A DNA stretch of 15,986 bases. It comes from CAVRZY01 sp963725415. GTDB taxonomy: Bacteria > Acidobacteriota > Terriglobia > Bryobacterales > Bryobacteraceae. Below, piece by piece: positions 8,382 to 15,655 of this stretch (position 1 is its first letter; each line of letters begins with the position of its first letter). The DNA lies in NCBI GenBank assembly GCA_963725415.1, contig CAVRZY010000144.1, forward strand, positions 1-15,986, in the 5' to 3' direction. The position numbers and the translations under genes were made by a program. A model generated the notes under the pieces. The model was not told the DNA's origin. It saw only the letters and a list, made by a program, of their open reading frames with translations, and made no database searches.

Positions 8382-8782
8382 TGATTCTTCTCACTGCTGC
8401 CGTTCTCACCGTTGGAGCGCTCCTGTTCACCCTGGTCATACGGGCCAAGGATCTGCCGGAGCCGGAACCGGTCTCTGCCAGCAGCCATCTGGAAGAGCGC
8501 AAGGCAGCCATTTACGAGGCCCTGCGCGACCTCCAGTTCGAGTATCGGCTCGGCAAGCTCTCCGACCACGACTTTCAGCAGACCAGGCAGGACTTGCAGC
8601 GCGATCTGGCCCTGGTCCTGGCACAGATCGACAGCGTCAAGCAGCCGGCCAAGGCGCCCTCAACACCGGCACCCAAGAAGCCCTTGGGCGCCACGCTCTG
8701 TCCCCAGTGCGGCGCCAGATTTCCGCAGCCCCTGAGATTCTGCGGCAAGTGCGGCAAGCTCATGGCGGTGGAGGGCCCGTGA
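8381..8782 (+). CDS. CcmI-like membrane protein with C-terminal zinc ribbon
   Basis: 133 residues. A single N-terminal membrane helix (residues 2-20, MILLTAAVLTVGALLFTLVI) is followed by a helical segment, EERKAAIYEALRDLQFEYRLGKLSDHDFQQTRQDL. That segment closely resembles the N-terminal domain of CcmI ('aLrdLefeyrlGklsdeDY...'). A Pro/Ala/Lys-rich linker leads to a zinc ribbon, LCPQCGARFPQP-RFCGKCGK (C107, C110, C121, C124). Classical CcmI chaperones the apocytochrome C terminus through a periplasmic TPR domain; that domain is absent here. The zinc ribbon would probably lie on the cytoplasmic side, but topology is not certain. It is sandwiched between ccmH and the next gene, with 1-nt and 4-nt overlaps. 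A role in cytochrome c assembly is inferred from its context and the CcmI-like segment. No gene symbol is given because the domain layout differs from true CcmI. Confidence 0.75.
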   Translation: MILLTAAVLTVGALLFTLVIRAKDLPEPEPVSASSHLEERKAAIYEALRDLQFEYRLGKLSDHDFQQTRQDLQRDLALVLAQIDSVKQPAKAPSTPAPKKPLGATLCPQCGARFPQPLRFCGKCGKLMAVEGP

Positions 8783-9717
8783 AACGCCTGCTCCTGTTCT
8801 CCCTGAGCCTCGCCGCCTTCGCTGCCGTGGACGGCACGGTGGTCAACCGCACTACGAGAAATCCCCAGCCCGGCGCAAAGGTGACCCTCTTCAAGCTTGG
8901 GCCGGGCGCGCCCCAGCCTCTGGAAAGCGTGGCCTCCGACGCTCGGGGCAGGTTCCGCCTCACCCGGACCCCGCCGCCAGGCCCCTACCTCATCGAAACC
9001 ACTTACGCCGGCGTAACTTACAGCCACATGTTGCCGCCCGGCTCGCCTACCACCAATCTTGAGCTTGAGGTCTTCGACTCCTCCCGCCGCCCCGGCGGTA
9101 CGCAGCTCGCCCAGCACGCCGTACTCCTTGAGCCGGACGGTACTCAGTTGAGTGTCCGCGAGATCTTCGTCTTCAAGAACGACGGGAAACTGACCTTCAA
9201 CGACCCCGGCAACCCAGCCTTGCGGTTCTTTCTCCCCGCAGCCGCCAAGGACGAGGTCCGGGTAACGGCCACCGCCCCTCAGGGCATGCCCATCCAGCGC
9301 ACACCGCGCAAGACCGGGCAGCCGAGCGTCTACGCGCTGCCCTTCCCGGTCAAGCCCGGCGAAACCCGCTTCGAGGTTGCCTACACATTGCCGCTCTCAG
9401 CCCCCCCGACTTTCTTGGGCAAGACGTTCTATCCGGGCGTGGCCACCGAGCTGGTCGTCCCTAGCGGCCTCCTGCTCCAGGGACAGGATCTGGAGCCTCT
9501 CGGCCGCGACCCCAGAACCCAGGCTTCCATCTATAGGGCTGCGGCCGCCGAATATCAGGCCGAGATTCAAGAGGCCGACGACGAGGACACCGGATCGTCA
9601 CCACAACCGGCCCCGCCCAGAGTCTTCGAGCGCCTGGCCTGGATCCTGGTCCCGGCATTTCTGACCCTCACCCTGGGATTCATGCTCCACTACCGCCGGA
9701 CCCCGGCCCGACCATGA
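8779..9717 (+). CDS. Membrane-anchored carboxypeptidase-regulatory-like domain protein in the ccm operon, function unknown
   Basis: 312 residues from a GTG start at 8779, which overlaps the previous stop in a GTGA. An upstream ATG at 8707 is in frame but would add 24 residues that lie over the zinc-ribbon gene and push the signal peptide inward. A signal peptide (LLLFSLSLAAFA) precedes a beta-sandwich of the carboxypeptidase-regulatory/transthyretin type: VDGTVVNRTTRNPQPGAKVTLF, DARGRFRL and YLIETTYAGVTYSHMLP. A second beta-rich region follows (about 105-255). An acidic Ala/Glu/Asp segment then leads to one C-terminal membrane helix (LAWILVPAFLTLTLGFMLHY) and a short basic tail. The predicted topology is a periplasmic body with a C-terminal anchor. 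No haem, Cys or catalytic motif is visible. It sits inside the operon, with ATGA overlap to ccmA, so co-expression with Ccm proteins is nearly certain while its role is unknown. Confidence 0.8.
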   Translation: MKRLLLFSLSLAAFAAVDGTVVNRTTRNPQPGAKVTLFKLGPGAPQPLESVASDARGRFRLTRTPPPGPYLIETTYAGVTYSHMLPPGSPTTNLELEVFDSSRRPGGTQLAQHAVLLEPDGTQLSVREIFVFKNDGKLTFNDPGNPALRFFLPAAAKDEVRVTATAPQGMPIQRTPRKTGQPSVYALPFPVKPGETRFEVAYTLPLSAPPTFLGKTFYPGVATELVVPSGLLLQGQDLEPLGRDPRTQASIYRAAAAEYQAEIQEADDEDTGSSPQPAPPRVFERLAWILVPAFLTLTLGFMLHYRRTPARP

Positions 9718-10415
9718 GCGCCATCCACGTTGCAGGGGTGTGGAAGTTCTACGGCGATTTCCCCGCCCTCCGCGAGGTGAGCTTTGAGGTCTCGCCCGGC
9801 AGTTGCCTGGCCCTGCTGGGCCGCAACGGCGCGGGAAAGACCACCCTGCTCCGCATCCTGGCCGGCCTGTCCCGGCCCGGACGGGGCCGGGTCCGCCTCT
9901 TGGATGGAGATGCGCGAGACCTGGCAACGCGTGCCCGCATCGGCATCCTGGGCCACGGCGTCTCGCTTTACGACGAACTTTCGGCGCTGGAAAACCTCAG
10001 ACTCTTCGGGCGCTTGTACGGCCTCCCCGATCCCAAGAAGTCCGCTCTCGCCTGGCTGGAGCGCACCGGTCTGGAGCGCGTCCGTGACGGCCTGATCCGC
10101 GAGTTCTCCCGCGGCATGCGCCAGCGCCTGGCCGTCGCCCGCGCCTTCCTGCACGATCCCTCGGTGCTGCTGCTGGATGAGCCCTTCACTTCCCTGGACG
10201 ACCGCGCCATGTCCCTCCTTCAGACCCTGCTCCGCGACGCCATCGCCGCCGGGCGCACCATCGTCCTCTCGACTCACCAGTTGCGCGAGGCCCTCGATCT
10301 GGCCACGCATGTGGCTCTGCTAGTCCGCGGCCACCTGGCTTACGCCGGCAACCGCACCCAGGAGATGCTCGACGATCCCGGTTTCTTGTACCGGCAGTAC
10401 GGCGAGGCATCATGA
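9714..10415 (+). CDS. ccmA: Haem exporter ABC ATPase CcmA
   Basis: A 233-residue cytoplasmic ABC ATPase, the energy-coupling subunit of CcmABCD, which releases holo-CcmE from CcmC. Walker A is GRNGAGKTT (36-44). The ABC signature is the variant FSRGMRQR (131-138), typical of CcmA rather than LSGGQ. Walker B is VLLLDEPFTSLD (151-162), and the switch His is in LSTHQ (H188). The length is slightly longer than the ~205 residues of enterobacterial CcmA. The frame is intact, with 4-nt ATGA overlaps to both neighbours. CcmA assignment over a generic ABC ATPase rests on the signature and on the ccmB and ccmC neighbours. Confidence 0.92.
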   Translation: MSAIHVAGVWKFYGDFPALREVSFEVSPGSCLALLGRNGAGKTTLLRILAGLSRPGRGRVRLLDGDARDLATRARIGILGHGVSLYDELSALENLRLFGRLYGLPDPKKSALAWLERTGLERVRDGLIREFSRGMRQRLAVARAFLHDPSVLLLDEPFTSLDDRAMSLLQTLLRDAIAAGRTIVLSTHQLREALDLATHVALLVRGHLAYAGNRTQEMLDDPGFLYRQYGEAS

Positions 10416-11092
10416 GCTTCCTCCGCCAGACCCTCACCATCGCCACCAAGGACCTCCGCTCGGAACTCCGCACTAAGGAAGCCCTTAACGCGTCGCTCGC
10501 CTTCGCCCTGGTCATCCTGCTGCTGTTCAGCTTCGCCTTTGATCCCACCTCCGAACAGACCCGGGAGATCTCCGGTGGTCTGCTGTGGATTGTGTTCGCT
10601 TTCGCCGGTGCCCTGATTCTGAACCGCAGCTTCGCACGCGAGATCCCCAACGACTGTCTGGACGCCCTGGTGGCAGCTCCGCTGTCCGGCGGCGCGCTGT
10701 TCCTCGGCAAGGCCCTCGCTAATCTCGCCTTGCTCCTGGCCGTCGAGCTGTTCTGCCTGCCAGTCTTCGGGATCTTCTACAATGTGCCCTGGACCCAGCA
10801 GCTTTGGCCCCTCCTGTTGGTACTGGTGCTGGCCACCTGGGGACTGACTGTCGTCGGGACTTTGTTCAGCGCCTTGACCGTCAACCTGCGGTTGCGTGAG
10901 TTGATGCTTCCGACGCTGGTCTACCCCATTATGATCCCGGACTTGATCGCCGCCATTCAACTGACCACCCCCCTGGTCATGGGGCAGCCGATCGCCGGCG
11001 ATCTGATGGTGGGGCTTCGGCTGCTGGTTGCCTTCGATATCATCTTCACCGCCCTGGCCCTGGCGCTGGTGGAGACTGTCTTGGTGAGGTAA
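10412..11092 (+). CDS. ccmB: Haem exporter membrane subunit CcmB
   Basis: A 226-residue integral membrane protein with about six hydrophobic helices, the usual length for CcmB. It starts SFLRQTLTIATKDLRSELRTKEALN, the conserved cytoplasmic N-terminal helix of the family. The segment REIPNDCLDALVAAPLSGGALFLGKALAN is the CcmB coupling region that contacts CcmA. LRELMLPTLVYPIMIPDLIAA corresponds to the conserved 'lLlPllvlPLliPvlifg' region. CcmB partners CcmA in the transporter-like complex. It overlaps ccmA by 4 nt, and ccmC starts 3 nt after its TAA. The frame is intact. Confidence 0.92.
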   Translation: MSFLRQTLTIATKDLRSELRTKEALNASLAFALVILLLFSFAFDPTSEQTREISGGLLWIVFAFAGALILNRSFAREIPNDCLDALVAAPLSGGALFLGKALANLALLLAVELFCLPVFGIFYNVPWTQQLWPLLLVLVLATWGLTVVGTLFSALTVNLRLRELMLPTLVYPIMIPDLIAAIQLTTPLVMGQPIAGDLMVGLRLLVAFDIIFTALALALVETVLVR

Positions 11093-11095
11093 AGT

Positions 11096-11776
11096 ATGCG
11101 ACAGAAAATCCTGATCATCCTGTGCGGCCTGGCGGCTGTCCTGCTGGCACGAAACCTCTACGTGATGCTGCTGCGGTTGCCCGACGAGGTGAAGCAAAAA
11201 GCCGTCTTCCGGATCATCTTCTTTCATGTGCCGGATGCCTGGACGGCCTTTCTTTTCTTTTTAGCCGCCATGGTCGTCAGCATCCTCTACCTCCGCACCA
11301 GGGACCTGCGCTACGACGCATTCGCCGTCGCGGTCACTGAAGTGGGCCTGGCTTTCGCCATCGCCAACCTGGTCACGGGCATGATTTGGGGCAAGAACAT
11401 CTGGGGTACGGCCTGGGCCTGGGACGCCCGGCTGACCTCCATGCTGGCCGGGTGCCTGATCTACGCCGGCTACCTCATGCTGCGCCACGCGGTGGAGGAC
11501 CCCACCGAGCGGGCAAAGAACTCCGCCGTGTTCTCCATCATCGCCTTCGCCGATGTGCCTATCGTGTTCTTTTCCATCAAGTGGTGGAAACAATTACAGC
11601 ACCCGCCACCGGCGGTCTGGGGTGGTGGGTACATGGACCCGTCCTATTGGAACATGCTGTTTCTGAACTGGCTGCCGCTGCTGCTGCTGGGCATCGTGTT
11701 CGTGGCTATCCGGATGCGCCAGGAGACCCAGCAGCGCGAAATTGACGCTCTCCGGCGCGCCGCGCACAGCTTCTAG
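11096..11776 (+). CDS. ccmC: Haem-handling protein CcmC
   Basis: A 226-residue six-helix inner-membrane protein that presents haem to CcmE. The conserved axial histidines are both visible: FRIIFFHVPDAW (H44) and QLQHPP (H169). Between them lies the tryptophan-rich WWD domain, WGKNIWGTAWAWDARLTS (98-115), which binds haem at the periplasmic face. A further conserved patch is KWWKQLQHPPPAVW. The C-terminal tail is cytoplasmic and charged. It is distinguished from CcmF and from system II CcsA by its length and the single pair of histidines. The ATG at 11096 is 3 nt after ccmB; a 37-nt gap with a strong ribosome binding site then precedes ccmD. Confidence 0.94.
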   Translation: MRQKILIILCGLAAVLLARNLYVMLLRLPDEVKQKAVFRIIFFHVPDAWTAFLFFLAAMVVSILYLRTRDLRYDAFAVAVTEVGLAFAIANLVTGMIWGKNIWGTAWAWDARLTSMLAGCLIYAGYLMLRHAVEDPTERAKNSAVFSIIAFADVPIVFFSIKWWKQLQHPPPAVWGGGYMDPSYWNMLFLNWLPLLLLGIVFVAIRMRQETQQREIDALRRAAHSF

Positions 11777-11798
11777 CGCTCCGCGTGCCCCGTCCGGC

Positions 11799-11805
11799 AA
11801 GGAGG
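11799..11805 (+). promoter_or_regulatory. Strong ribosome binding site of ccmD
   Basis: AAGGAGG lies 8 nt before the ATG at 11814. It is the best Shine-Dalgarno match in the operon, placed where the otherwise overlapping gene chain is briefly interrupted. Confidence 0.75.
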
Positions 11806-11813
11806 ATTAAGAA

Positions 11814-12038
11814 ATGGGTTTCTCTCACATCTTCTGGAGCTTGCTCCAAGTTGCGGGCGAGTACTCGCCCGAGCAGTATGCACGCAATTTCCAGTTCCTC
11901 TTCTATGGCCTCCTGGCCGCCTGGCTGATCCTATGCGCCTACGTCGTCTCTCTGGTTGCGAGAGAACACAAGATCAAACGACAATTGGAGAGCCTTAGGC
12001 AAATCGTGGAACACCGGGAGGGTCCAGACAAGAAATGA
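11814..12038 (+). CDS. ccmD: CcmD-like small membrane protein
   Basis: 74 residues. An N-terminal segment (MGFSHIFWSLLQVAGEYSPEQYARN) is followed by one membrane helix (FQFLFYGLLAAWLILCAYVVSLVAR) and a charged helix likely to lie in the cytoplasm (EHKIKRQLESLRQIVEHREGP). Size, single helix and position straight after ccmC match CcmD. That protein stabilises the CcmC-CcmE complex and is needed for release of holo-CcmE. CcmD proteins have little sequence identity, so the call leans on context. It is somewhat longer than the typical ~50-70 residues, with an extended tail. Its stop overlaps the ATG of the downstream enolase-like gene (ATGA at 12035-12038). Confidence 0.8.
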   Translation: MGFSHIFWSLLQVAGEYSPEQYARNFQFLFYGLLAAWLILCAYVVSLVAREHKIKRQLESLRQIVEHREGPDKK

Positions 12039-13378
12039 AAAGACGGAACCTGCTACAGATGGCTGCCGGCGGCATGCTCGGCAGCATCGTCTCCAAACGG
12101 GAGCTGGCGGCGCAGGAGCGCGTCGAGCGCGCCACACGCGGCCTCCCTGCTCCTAAGATCAAAGACGTCACCGTCATCGCCACTGCGCCCGCCGGCTCGC
12201 GCTTGTGCGTGGTCAAAATCACCACCGACCAGGACGGCCTCCAGGGTTACGGCTGCGGCACTTTCACCCAGCGCGCTGACCTGGTGGTGGCGGCGGTCGA
12301 GAGATACTTGAAGCCGTTCCTGCTCGGCAAGCCCACCGATCGCATCGACGACACCTGGCAGGCCTGCTACAACAGCTCCTACTGGCGCAACGGGCCGGTG
12401 TTGAACAACGCTATCAGCGGCGTGGATCAGGCCCTCTGGGACATCAAGGGGCGGCAGGCCGGCATGCCGGTCTATCAGCTCCTGGGCGGCAAATGCCGCG
12501 AGGCGGCTGACTGCTACGGCCATGCCGGCGGCGCCGAGATTCCCCAGGTCATCGAGAGCGCCCGCCAATGGATCGCTCGCGGCTTCCGCCACGTCCGCGT
12601 CCAGATCGGAGTGCCGGGCATGTCCGGCTACGGCGCCGGTGGCGGCGAGGCCGCCGTCAAGGCCCTCCACGACGGCCCCGTGTACGAACCGGGTCCTTAC
12701 ATCCGCCGCGCGCTGAAAATGCTCGAAGCCTGCCGCAAGGAACTGGGCGAGGAGATCGAGCTGCTCCACGACATCCACGAGCGCGTCTCCCCCAACCAGG
12801 CCGTCCAGTTCGCCAAAGACGTCGAGAAGTTTAAGCTCTTCTTCCTCGAGGACCCTCTTTCCCCCGAGGACATCGCCTACTTCCGGCAAATCCGCTCCCA
12901 ATGCGCCACCCCGATCGCCATGGGCGAGCTCTTCAACAGCCCCCACGAGTGGATCCCCTTGATCGCCGAGCGCCTCATCGACTACATCCGCATCCACATC
13001 TCCCAGGCCGGGGGCCTGACACCCTGCCGCAAGATAGCCGCCTTAGCCGAGTTGTTCGGCGTCAAGACCGCCTGGCACGGCCCCGGTGACGTCTCCCCGG
13101 TCGGCCACGCCGCCAACGTCGCCCTGGATGTGGCCTGTTACAACTTCGGCATCCAGGAATACTCCGCCTTCAACGAACGCCTCCAGGAGGTCTTCCGCGG
13201 CTGCCCCCTCCAGAAGGATGGCTATCTCTACCCCAACGAAGCACCCGGCTGGGGCATCGAAGTGGATGAGAAAGCCGCCGCCAAATACCCCTTCGGCGGC
13301 GGGTCCGGCCGCTTCGGCAGACTCAACGGCGGCTGGGGCGAAATCCGCCGCCGCGACGGCACGATTATCAAGCAGTAG
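12035..13378 (+). CDS. Exported mannonate-dehydratase-like enolase superfamily protein (ManD/RspA family)
   Basis: 447 residues. All ManD-type active-site positions can be found: D246 and H248 in LLHDIHERVSP, E272 in FFLEDP, E298 in IAMGELFNS (the three acidic Mg2+ ligands, each 26 apart), H348 in WHGPGDVSPVGHA, E375 in FGIQEY, and R188/Y199 in VRVQIGVPGMSGYG. The C terminus, GYLYPNEAPGWGIEVDEKAA, is also typical of the family. ManD members dehydrate D-mannonate or related sugar acids, but many have weak or no such activity, so the substrate is not known. An extra ~35-40 residues precede the catalytic domain: KRRNLLQMAAGGMLGS has a twin-arginine-like signal, which suggests export of the folded enzyme. 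Coupling to ccmD by ATGA overlap implies co-transcription with the ccm operon. The frame is intact. The last ~100 codons recur as a fragment at 15118-15413. Confidence 0.87.
   Translation: MKRRNLLQMAAGGMLGSIVSKRELAAQERVERATRGLPAPKIKDVTVIATAPAGSRLCVVKITTDQDGLQGYGCGTFTQRADLVVAAVERYLKPFLLGKPTDRIDDTWQACYNSSYWRNGPVLNNAISGVDQALWDIKGRQAGMPVYQLLGGKCREAADCYGHAGGAEIPQVIESARQWIARGFRHVRVQIGVPGMSGYGAGGGEAAVKALHDGPVYEPGPYIRRALKMLEACRKELGEEIELLHDIHERVSPNQAVQFAKDVEKFKLFFLEDPLSPEDIAYFRQIRSQCATPIAMGELFNSPHEWIPLIAERLIDYIRIHISQAGGLTPCRKIAALAELFGVKTAWHGPGDVSPVGHAANVALDVACYNFGIQEYSAFNERLQEVFRGCPLQKDGYLYPNEAPGWGIEVDEKAAAKYPFGGGSGRFGRLNGGWGEIRRRDGTIIKQ
13124..13158 (+). repeat. Exact 35-bp direct repeat, copy 1 (inside the ManD-like gene)
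   Basis: Identical to 15169-15203. It is the best-conserved stretch of a longer, diverged duplication covering 13073-13378 and 15118-15413. It encodes LDVACYNFGIQ. Confidence 0.9.
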
Positions 13379-13399
13379 GCGGTTCGTGCTCCAATAAGT

Positions 13400-13405
13400 A
13401 AGGAG
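13400..13405 (+). promoter_or_regulatory. Ribosome binding site of the TIGR03437 gene
   Basis: AAGGAG lies 8 nt before the ATG at 13414 and supports that start. The 35-nt gap after the ManD-like gene shows no clear terminator or promoter. Confidence 0.7.
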
Positions 13406-13413
13406 TTCCAGAT

Positions 13414-15102
13414 ATGAATAAACTCATGCTCCGATTCTGCCCGTTCCTGCTCCTGGTCGCTCCGGTTCTCTCCCCGAGGCTTCAGGCGCAACCCGTGGTC
13501 AACGCCGTGCTCAACGCCGCCAGCTATGCGATACCCGGCTTGCCGCACTCCGACATTGCGCAAGGCTCGATGTTCGTCATTTTTGGCCAGCAATTGGGGC
13601 CTGCTGCGCTCCAACAGGCAACCGTCCCGTTTGGTCCCCAACTGGGGGGCACTTCGATTCGAATCAGCGGTGGAGGCGTGACCGCCGACGCCATCCTGAT
13701 CTACACCTCCGCGGCTCAGGTGGCGGCGATCCTGCCTTCCCGGATTCCGCCGGGTAACGCAACGATTACCGTGACCTACCTGAACAGGACCAGCGCGCCA
13801 GCCAGCATCCGCGTGGCGCGCAGCAGCTTCGGCATCTTCACGCGCAACCAGGCGGGCAGCGGGCCCGGTATCGTCCAGAACTACAATTCCGCCACCGACC
13901 AGCCGGTCAACGCGCTGACGGCGCCCGTGCGACCCGGACAGGTTATGATCCTGTGGGGCACCGGTCTGGGTCCAGTGAGTTTCGACGAAACACAATTGCC
14001 TCAGGTGGGCGACCTGAACGTGGACGTCGAGGTTGTGGTGGGGAACAAGAGCGCCCGCGTCCTCTACAAGGGGCGGTCGCCGCAGTTTCCCGGCATCGAC
14101 CAGATCAATTTCGAAGTACCCGCGGACGCCCCCGTTGGCTGTCATGTCCCCTTGGCGGTCCGGGCGGGAGGGGTAGTGAGCAACTTCGCCAGCATCACCA
14201 TCGCCTCGGCTGGAGCGGTCTGCTCCGACGCGATCGGCTTCTCGGCCGCCGATTTCGAGAAACTCCGGACCACGGGCCAGTTGAGGATCGGCCAGGTGGC
14301 TCTGATCAAGCAAACGTTCGTAGACCTCAAGGGAACCGTGGACTCGGTAACCGCATACTTTAACCGCCACGACCAGGCTACGGCTGTGAAAGCCCTCAGT
14401 GTCGTAAAGGAGTCCTATCTTCCGTATGGCACCTGTACGGTGATTTCGGGCCGCGTGGTGGCCGACAGCAATGAGCTTCCCGGCGACCCCACCGTCGTGC
14501 AACGCCTCCGCGGTGGGGCATCCATCAACCTCCAGGGCCCGCGTGGCGCCAAACAGTTCGAAAGGCGTGGTGGTGACGCCAACTACTATGGCGCCTCTCT
14601 CGGCGGCGGGCTACCGGGATTCACGGGCGATTATGGCCCTGAGTACCTCGTGCCAGGCCTGTATACGGTAGACCATCCAGCCGGCCCGGATGTCGGCGCC
14701 TTCAGCGCCACGCTCACGCTGCCGGCCCCCATCGAGTGGACCAATCGGGACAGCTTTTCCGTGGTCCGGCGCTCACAGGATCTGACGGTCACCTGGACCG
14801 GTGGGGACTCCGCGAAGGAGTACGTGGTCGTCGGCGCCAGGTCACTCGACACGGCCCGCCAGGTCGGCGCGGGAATCGCGTGCATGGAACGGGCGTCAGC
14901 CGGCCGATTCACGATACCGTCGTGGCTGCTCTCGACGCTGCCGGCTTCCTCCGGTCTCCTTCCCGGCACGATCCTGCCCGCGAGCAACGTCGAGTTCAGC
15001 ACCTATACGATCGTCGAGCCGGCCCGGTTCCAGGCGCAGGGGATCGATGTGGGCAACTTCGGCTACGAGCTGATCAACTATAAGTTAGCGGCCATTCAAT
15101 AG
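13414..15102 (+). CDS. Secreted protein with TIGR03437-type (Solibacter) domain, function unknown
   Basis: 562 residues with a signal peptide (LMLRFCPFLLLVAPVLSP, cleavage likely near LQAQP). The first ~270 residues carry the marks of the TIGR03437 family. They open VVNAVLNAASYAIPGLPHSDIAQGS. Then come MFVIFGQQLGP, ILPSRIPPGNATITVTYLN, a second IPT-like module with GQVMILWGTGLGPV, PQFPGIDQINFEVPADAPVGC, and a closing VRAGGVVSNFASITIA. The family is expanded in Solibacter and relatives, often as repeat-bearing exported proteins; no biochemical function is known. The remaining ~290 residues form a different, beta-rich region with no family I recognise. It includes VSGRVVADSN-like and LTVTWTGGDS segments, suggesting further Ig-like folds. 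No membrane anchor follows. The frame is intact. It lies between the ManD-like gene and a broken copy of it. Confidence 0.85.
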   Translation: MNKLMLRFCPFLLLVAPVLSPRLQAQPVVNAVLNAASYAIPGLPHSDIAQGSMFVIFGQQLGPAALQQATVPFGPQLGGTSIRISGGGVTADAILIYTSAAQVAAILPSRIPPGNATITVTYLNRTSAPASIRVARSSFGIFTRNQAGSGPGIVQNYNSATDQPVNALTAPVRPGQVMILWGTGLGPVSFDETQLPQVGDLNVDVEVVVGNKSARVLYKGRSPQFPGIDQINFEVPADAPVGCHVPLAVRAGGVVSNFASITIASAGAVCSDAIGFSAADFEKLRTTGQLRIGQVALIKQTFVDLKGTVDSVTAYFNRHDQATAVKALSVVKESYLPYGTCTVISGRVVADSNELPGDPTVVQRLRGGASINLQGPRGAKQFERRGGDANYYGASLGGGLPGFTGDYGPEYLVPGLYTVDHPAGPDVGAFSATLTLPAPIEWTNRDSFSVVRRSQDLTVTWTGGDSAKEYVVVGARSLDTARQVGAGIACMERASAGRFTIPSWLLSTLPASSGLLPGTILPASNVEFSTYTIVEPARFQAQGIDVGNFGYELINYKLAAIQ

Positions 15103-15117
15103 CACCAGCCGGGAACC

Positions 15118-15413
15118 TGGCACGGCGCCGGCGACGTCTCCCCCATCGGGCACGCGGCCAACACCGCTCTGGATGTGGCCTGTTACAACTTCGGCATCCA
15201 GGAGTACTCGCCCTTCAACGAGCGGTGCAGGAAGTTTTCCAGGGCTGCCCGGTGATGAAGGACGGCTACCTGTACCCGAACGAGGCGCCCGGCTGGGGCC
15301 TCGAGGTGGACGAGAAGGCGGCGGCCAGGTACCCCTTCGGCGGCCCCTGGAACCGGCTGAACGGCGGCTGGGGCGTGATCCGCCGGCGGGATGGGACGGT
15401 GATCAAGCAGTAG
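15118..15413 (+). pseudogene. Truncated second copy of the ManD-like gene (3' end only)
   Basis: The reading starts abruptly at WHGAGDVSPIGHAANTALD and continues to the family's natural stop (GTVIKQ, TAG at 15411-15413). It corresponds to residues 347-447 of the intact gene at 12035. By eye about 85% of the ~98 aligned residues agree, with a 3-residue gap (GSGRFG versus PWN) near the end. One base is missing near 15225 ('gagcg-gtgcag' should read Glu-Arg-Val-Gln), which splits the frame. No start codon or upstream two-thirds is present; the match begins 15 nt after the stop of the TIGR03437 gene. It is best seen as the relic of a once complete paralogue, or as a product of misassembly between paralogues. 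Confidence 0.85.
15169..15203 (+). repeat. Exact 35-bp direct repeat, copy 2 (inside the truncated ManD-like copy)
   Basis: Identical to 13124-13158, about 2.05 kb upstream in the same orientation. The flanks are diverged at many third codon positions. Confidence 0.9.
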
Positions 15414-15437
15414 GATCAGGCTGGCCGAGCGGGCGAC

Positions 15438-15652
15438 TCAGGCGTTGCCCCATTCCTCGTGGGTGATTCCGGCTTGGCGGAGGATCTCGCTAAGCAGAGC
15501 CCACTGATATCGCCCCTCCGATGAGGATTGGGAATCCTGACCTTAAGGGTGCCCTTCTTCATGAAGTGATGGCGCCCGCCGGAGGTCGGCCCACTGAATC
15601 CGAGGCTCCGCAGTTTCCGGATCAGCTCCCGGCGTGAGATCGGTGGGGGCAT
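15438..15652 (-). CDS. hicA: HicA-type mRNA interferase toxin (frameshift near the 3' end)
   Basis: About 71 residues once one frame change near 15510-15530 is allowed. The N-terminal part, ISRRELIRKLRSLGFSGPTSGGRHHFMKKG, shows the HicA double-stranded-RNA-binding-like fold. The catalytic His lies in the G-x-HHFM motif. LKVRIPNPHRRGDI and, in the next frame, LLSEILRQAGITHEEWGNA complete the typical C terminus, ending at a TGA at 15438-15440. Without the frame change the reading ends in an unrelated tail. HicA cleaves mRNA and tmRNA when not bound by HicB. It starts 3 nt after the hicB stop, so the pair is an operon in the less common antitoxin-first order. The toxin may be intact if the indel is a sequencing error. 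Confidence 0.82.
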
Positions 15653-15655
15653 CTC

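Noticed and set aside
8707..8778. Upstream ATG extending the carboxypeptidase-regulatory-like protein by 24 residues
   Set aside because: The extra residues lie over the zinc-ribbon region of the preceding gene and would bury the signal peptide. The GTG at 8779 gives a normal signal peptide and a 4-nt overlap like that of its neighbours.
13228..14502. A 424-codon - strand open frame across the ManD-like and TIGR03437 genes
   Set aside because: It spans two well-supported genes on the other strand and has no family features.
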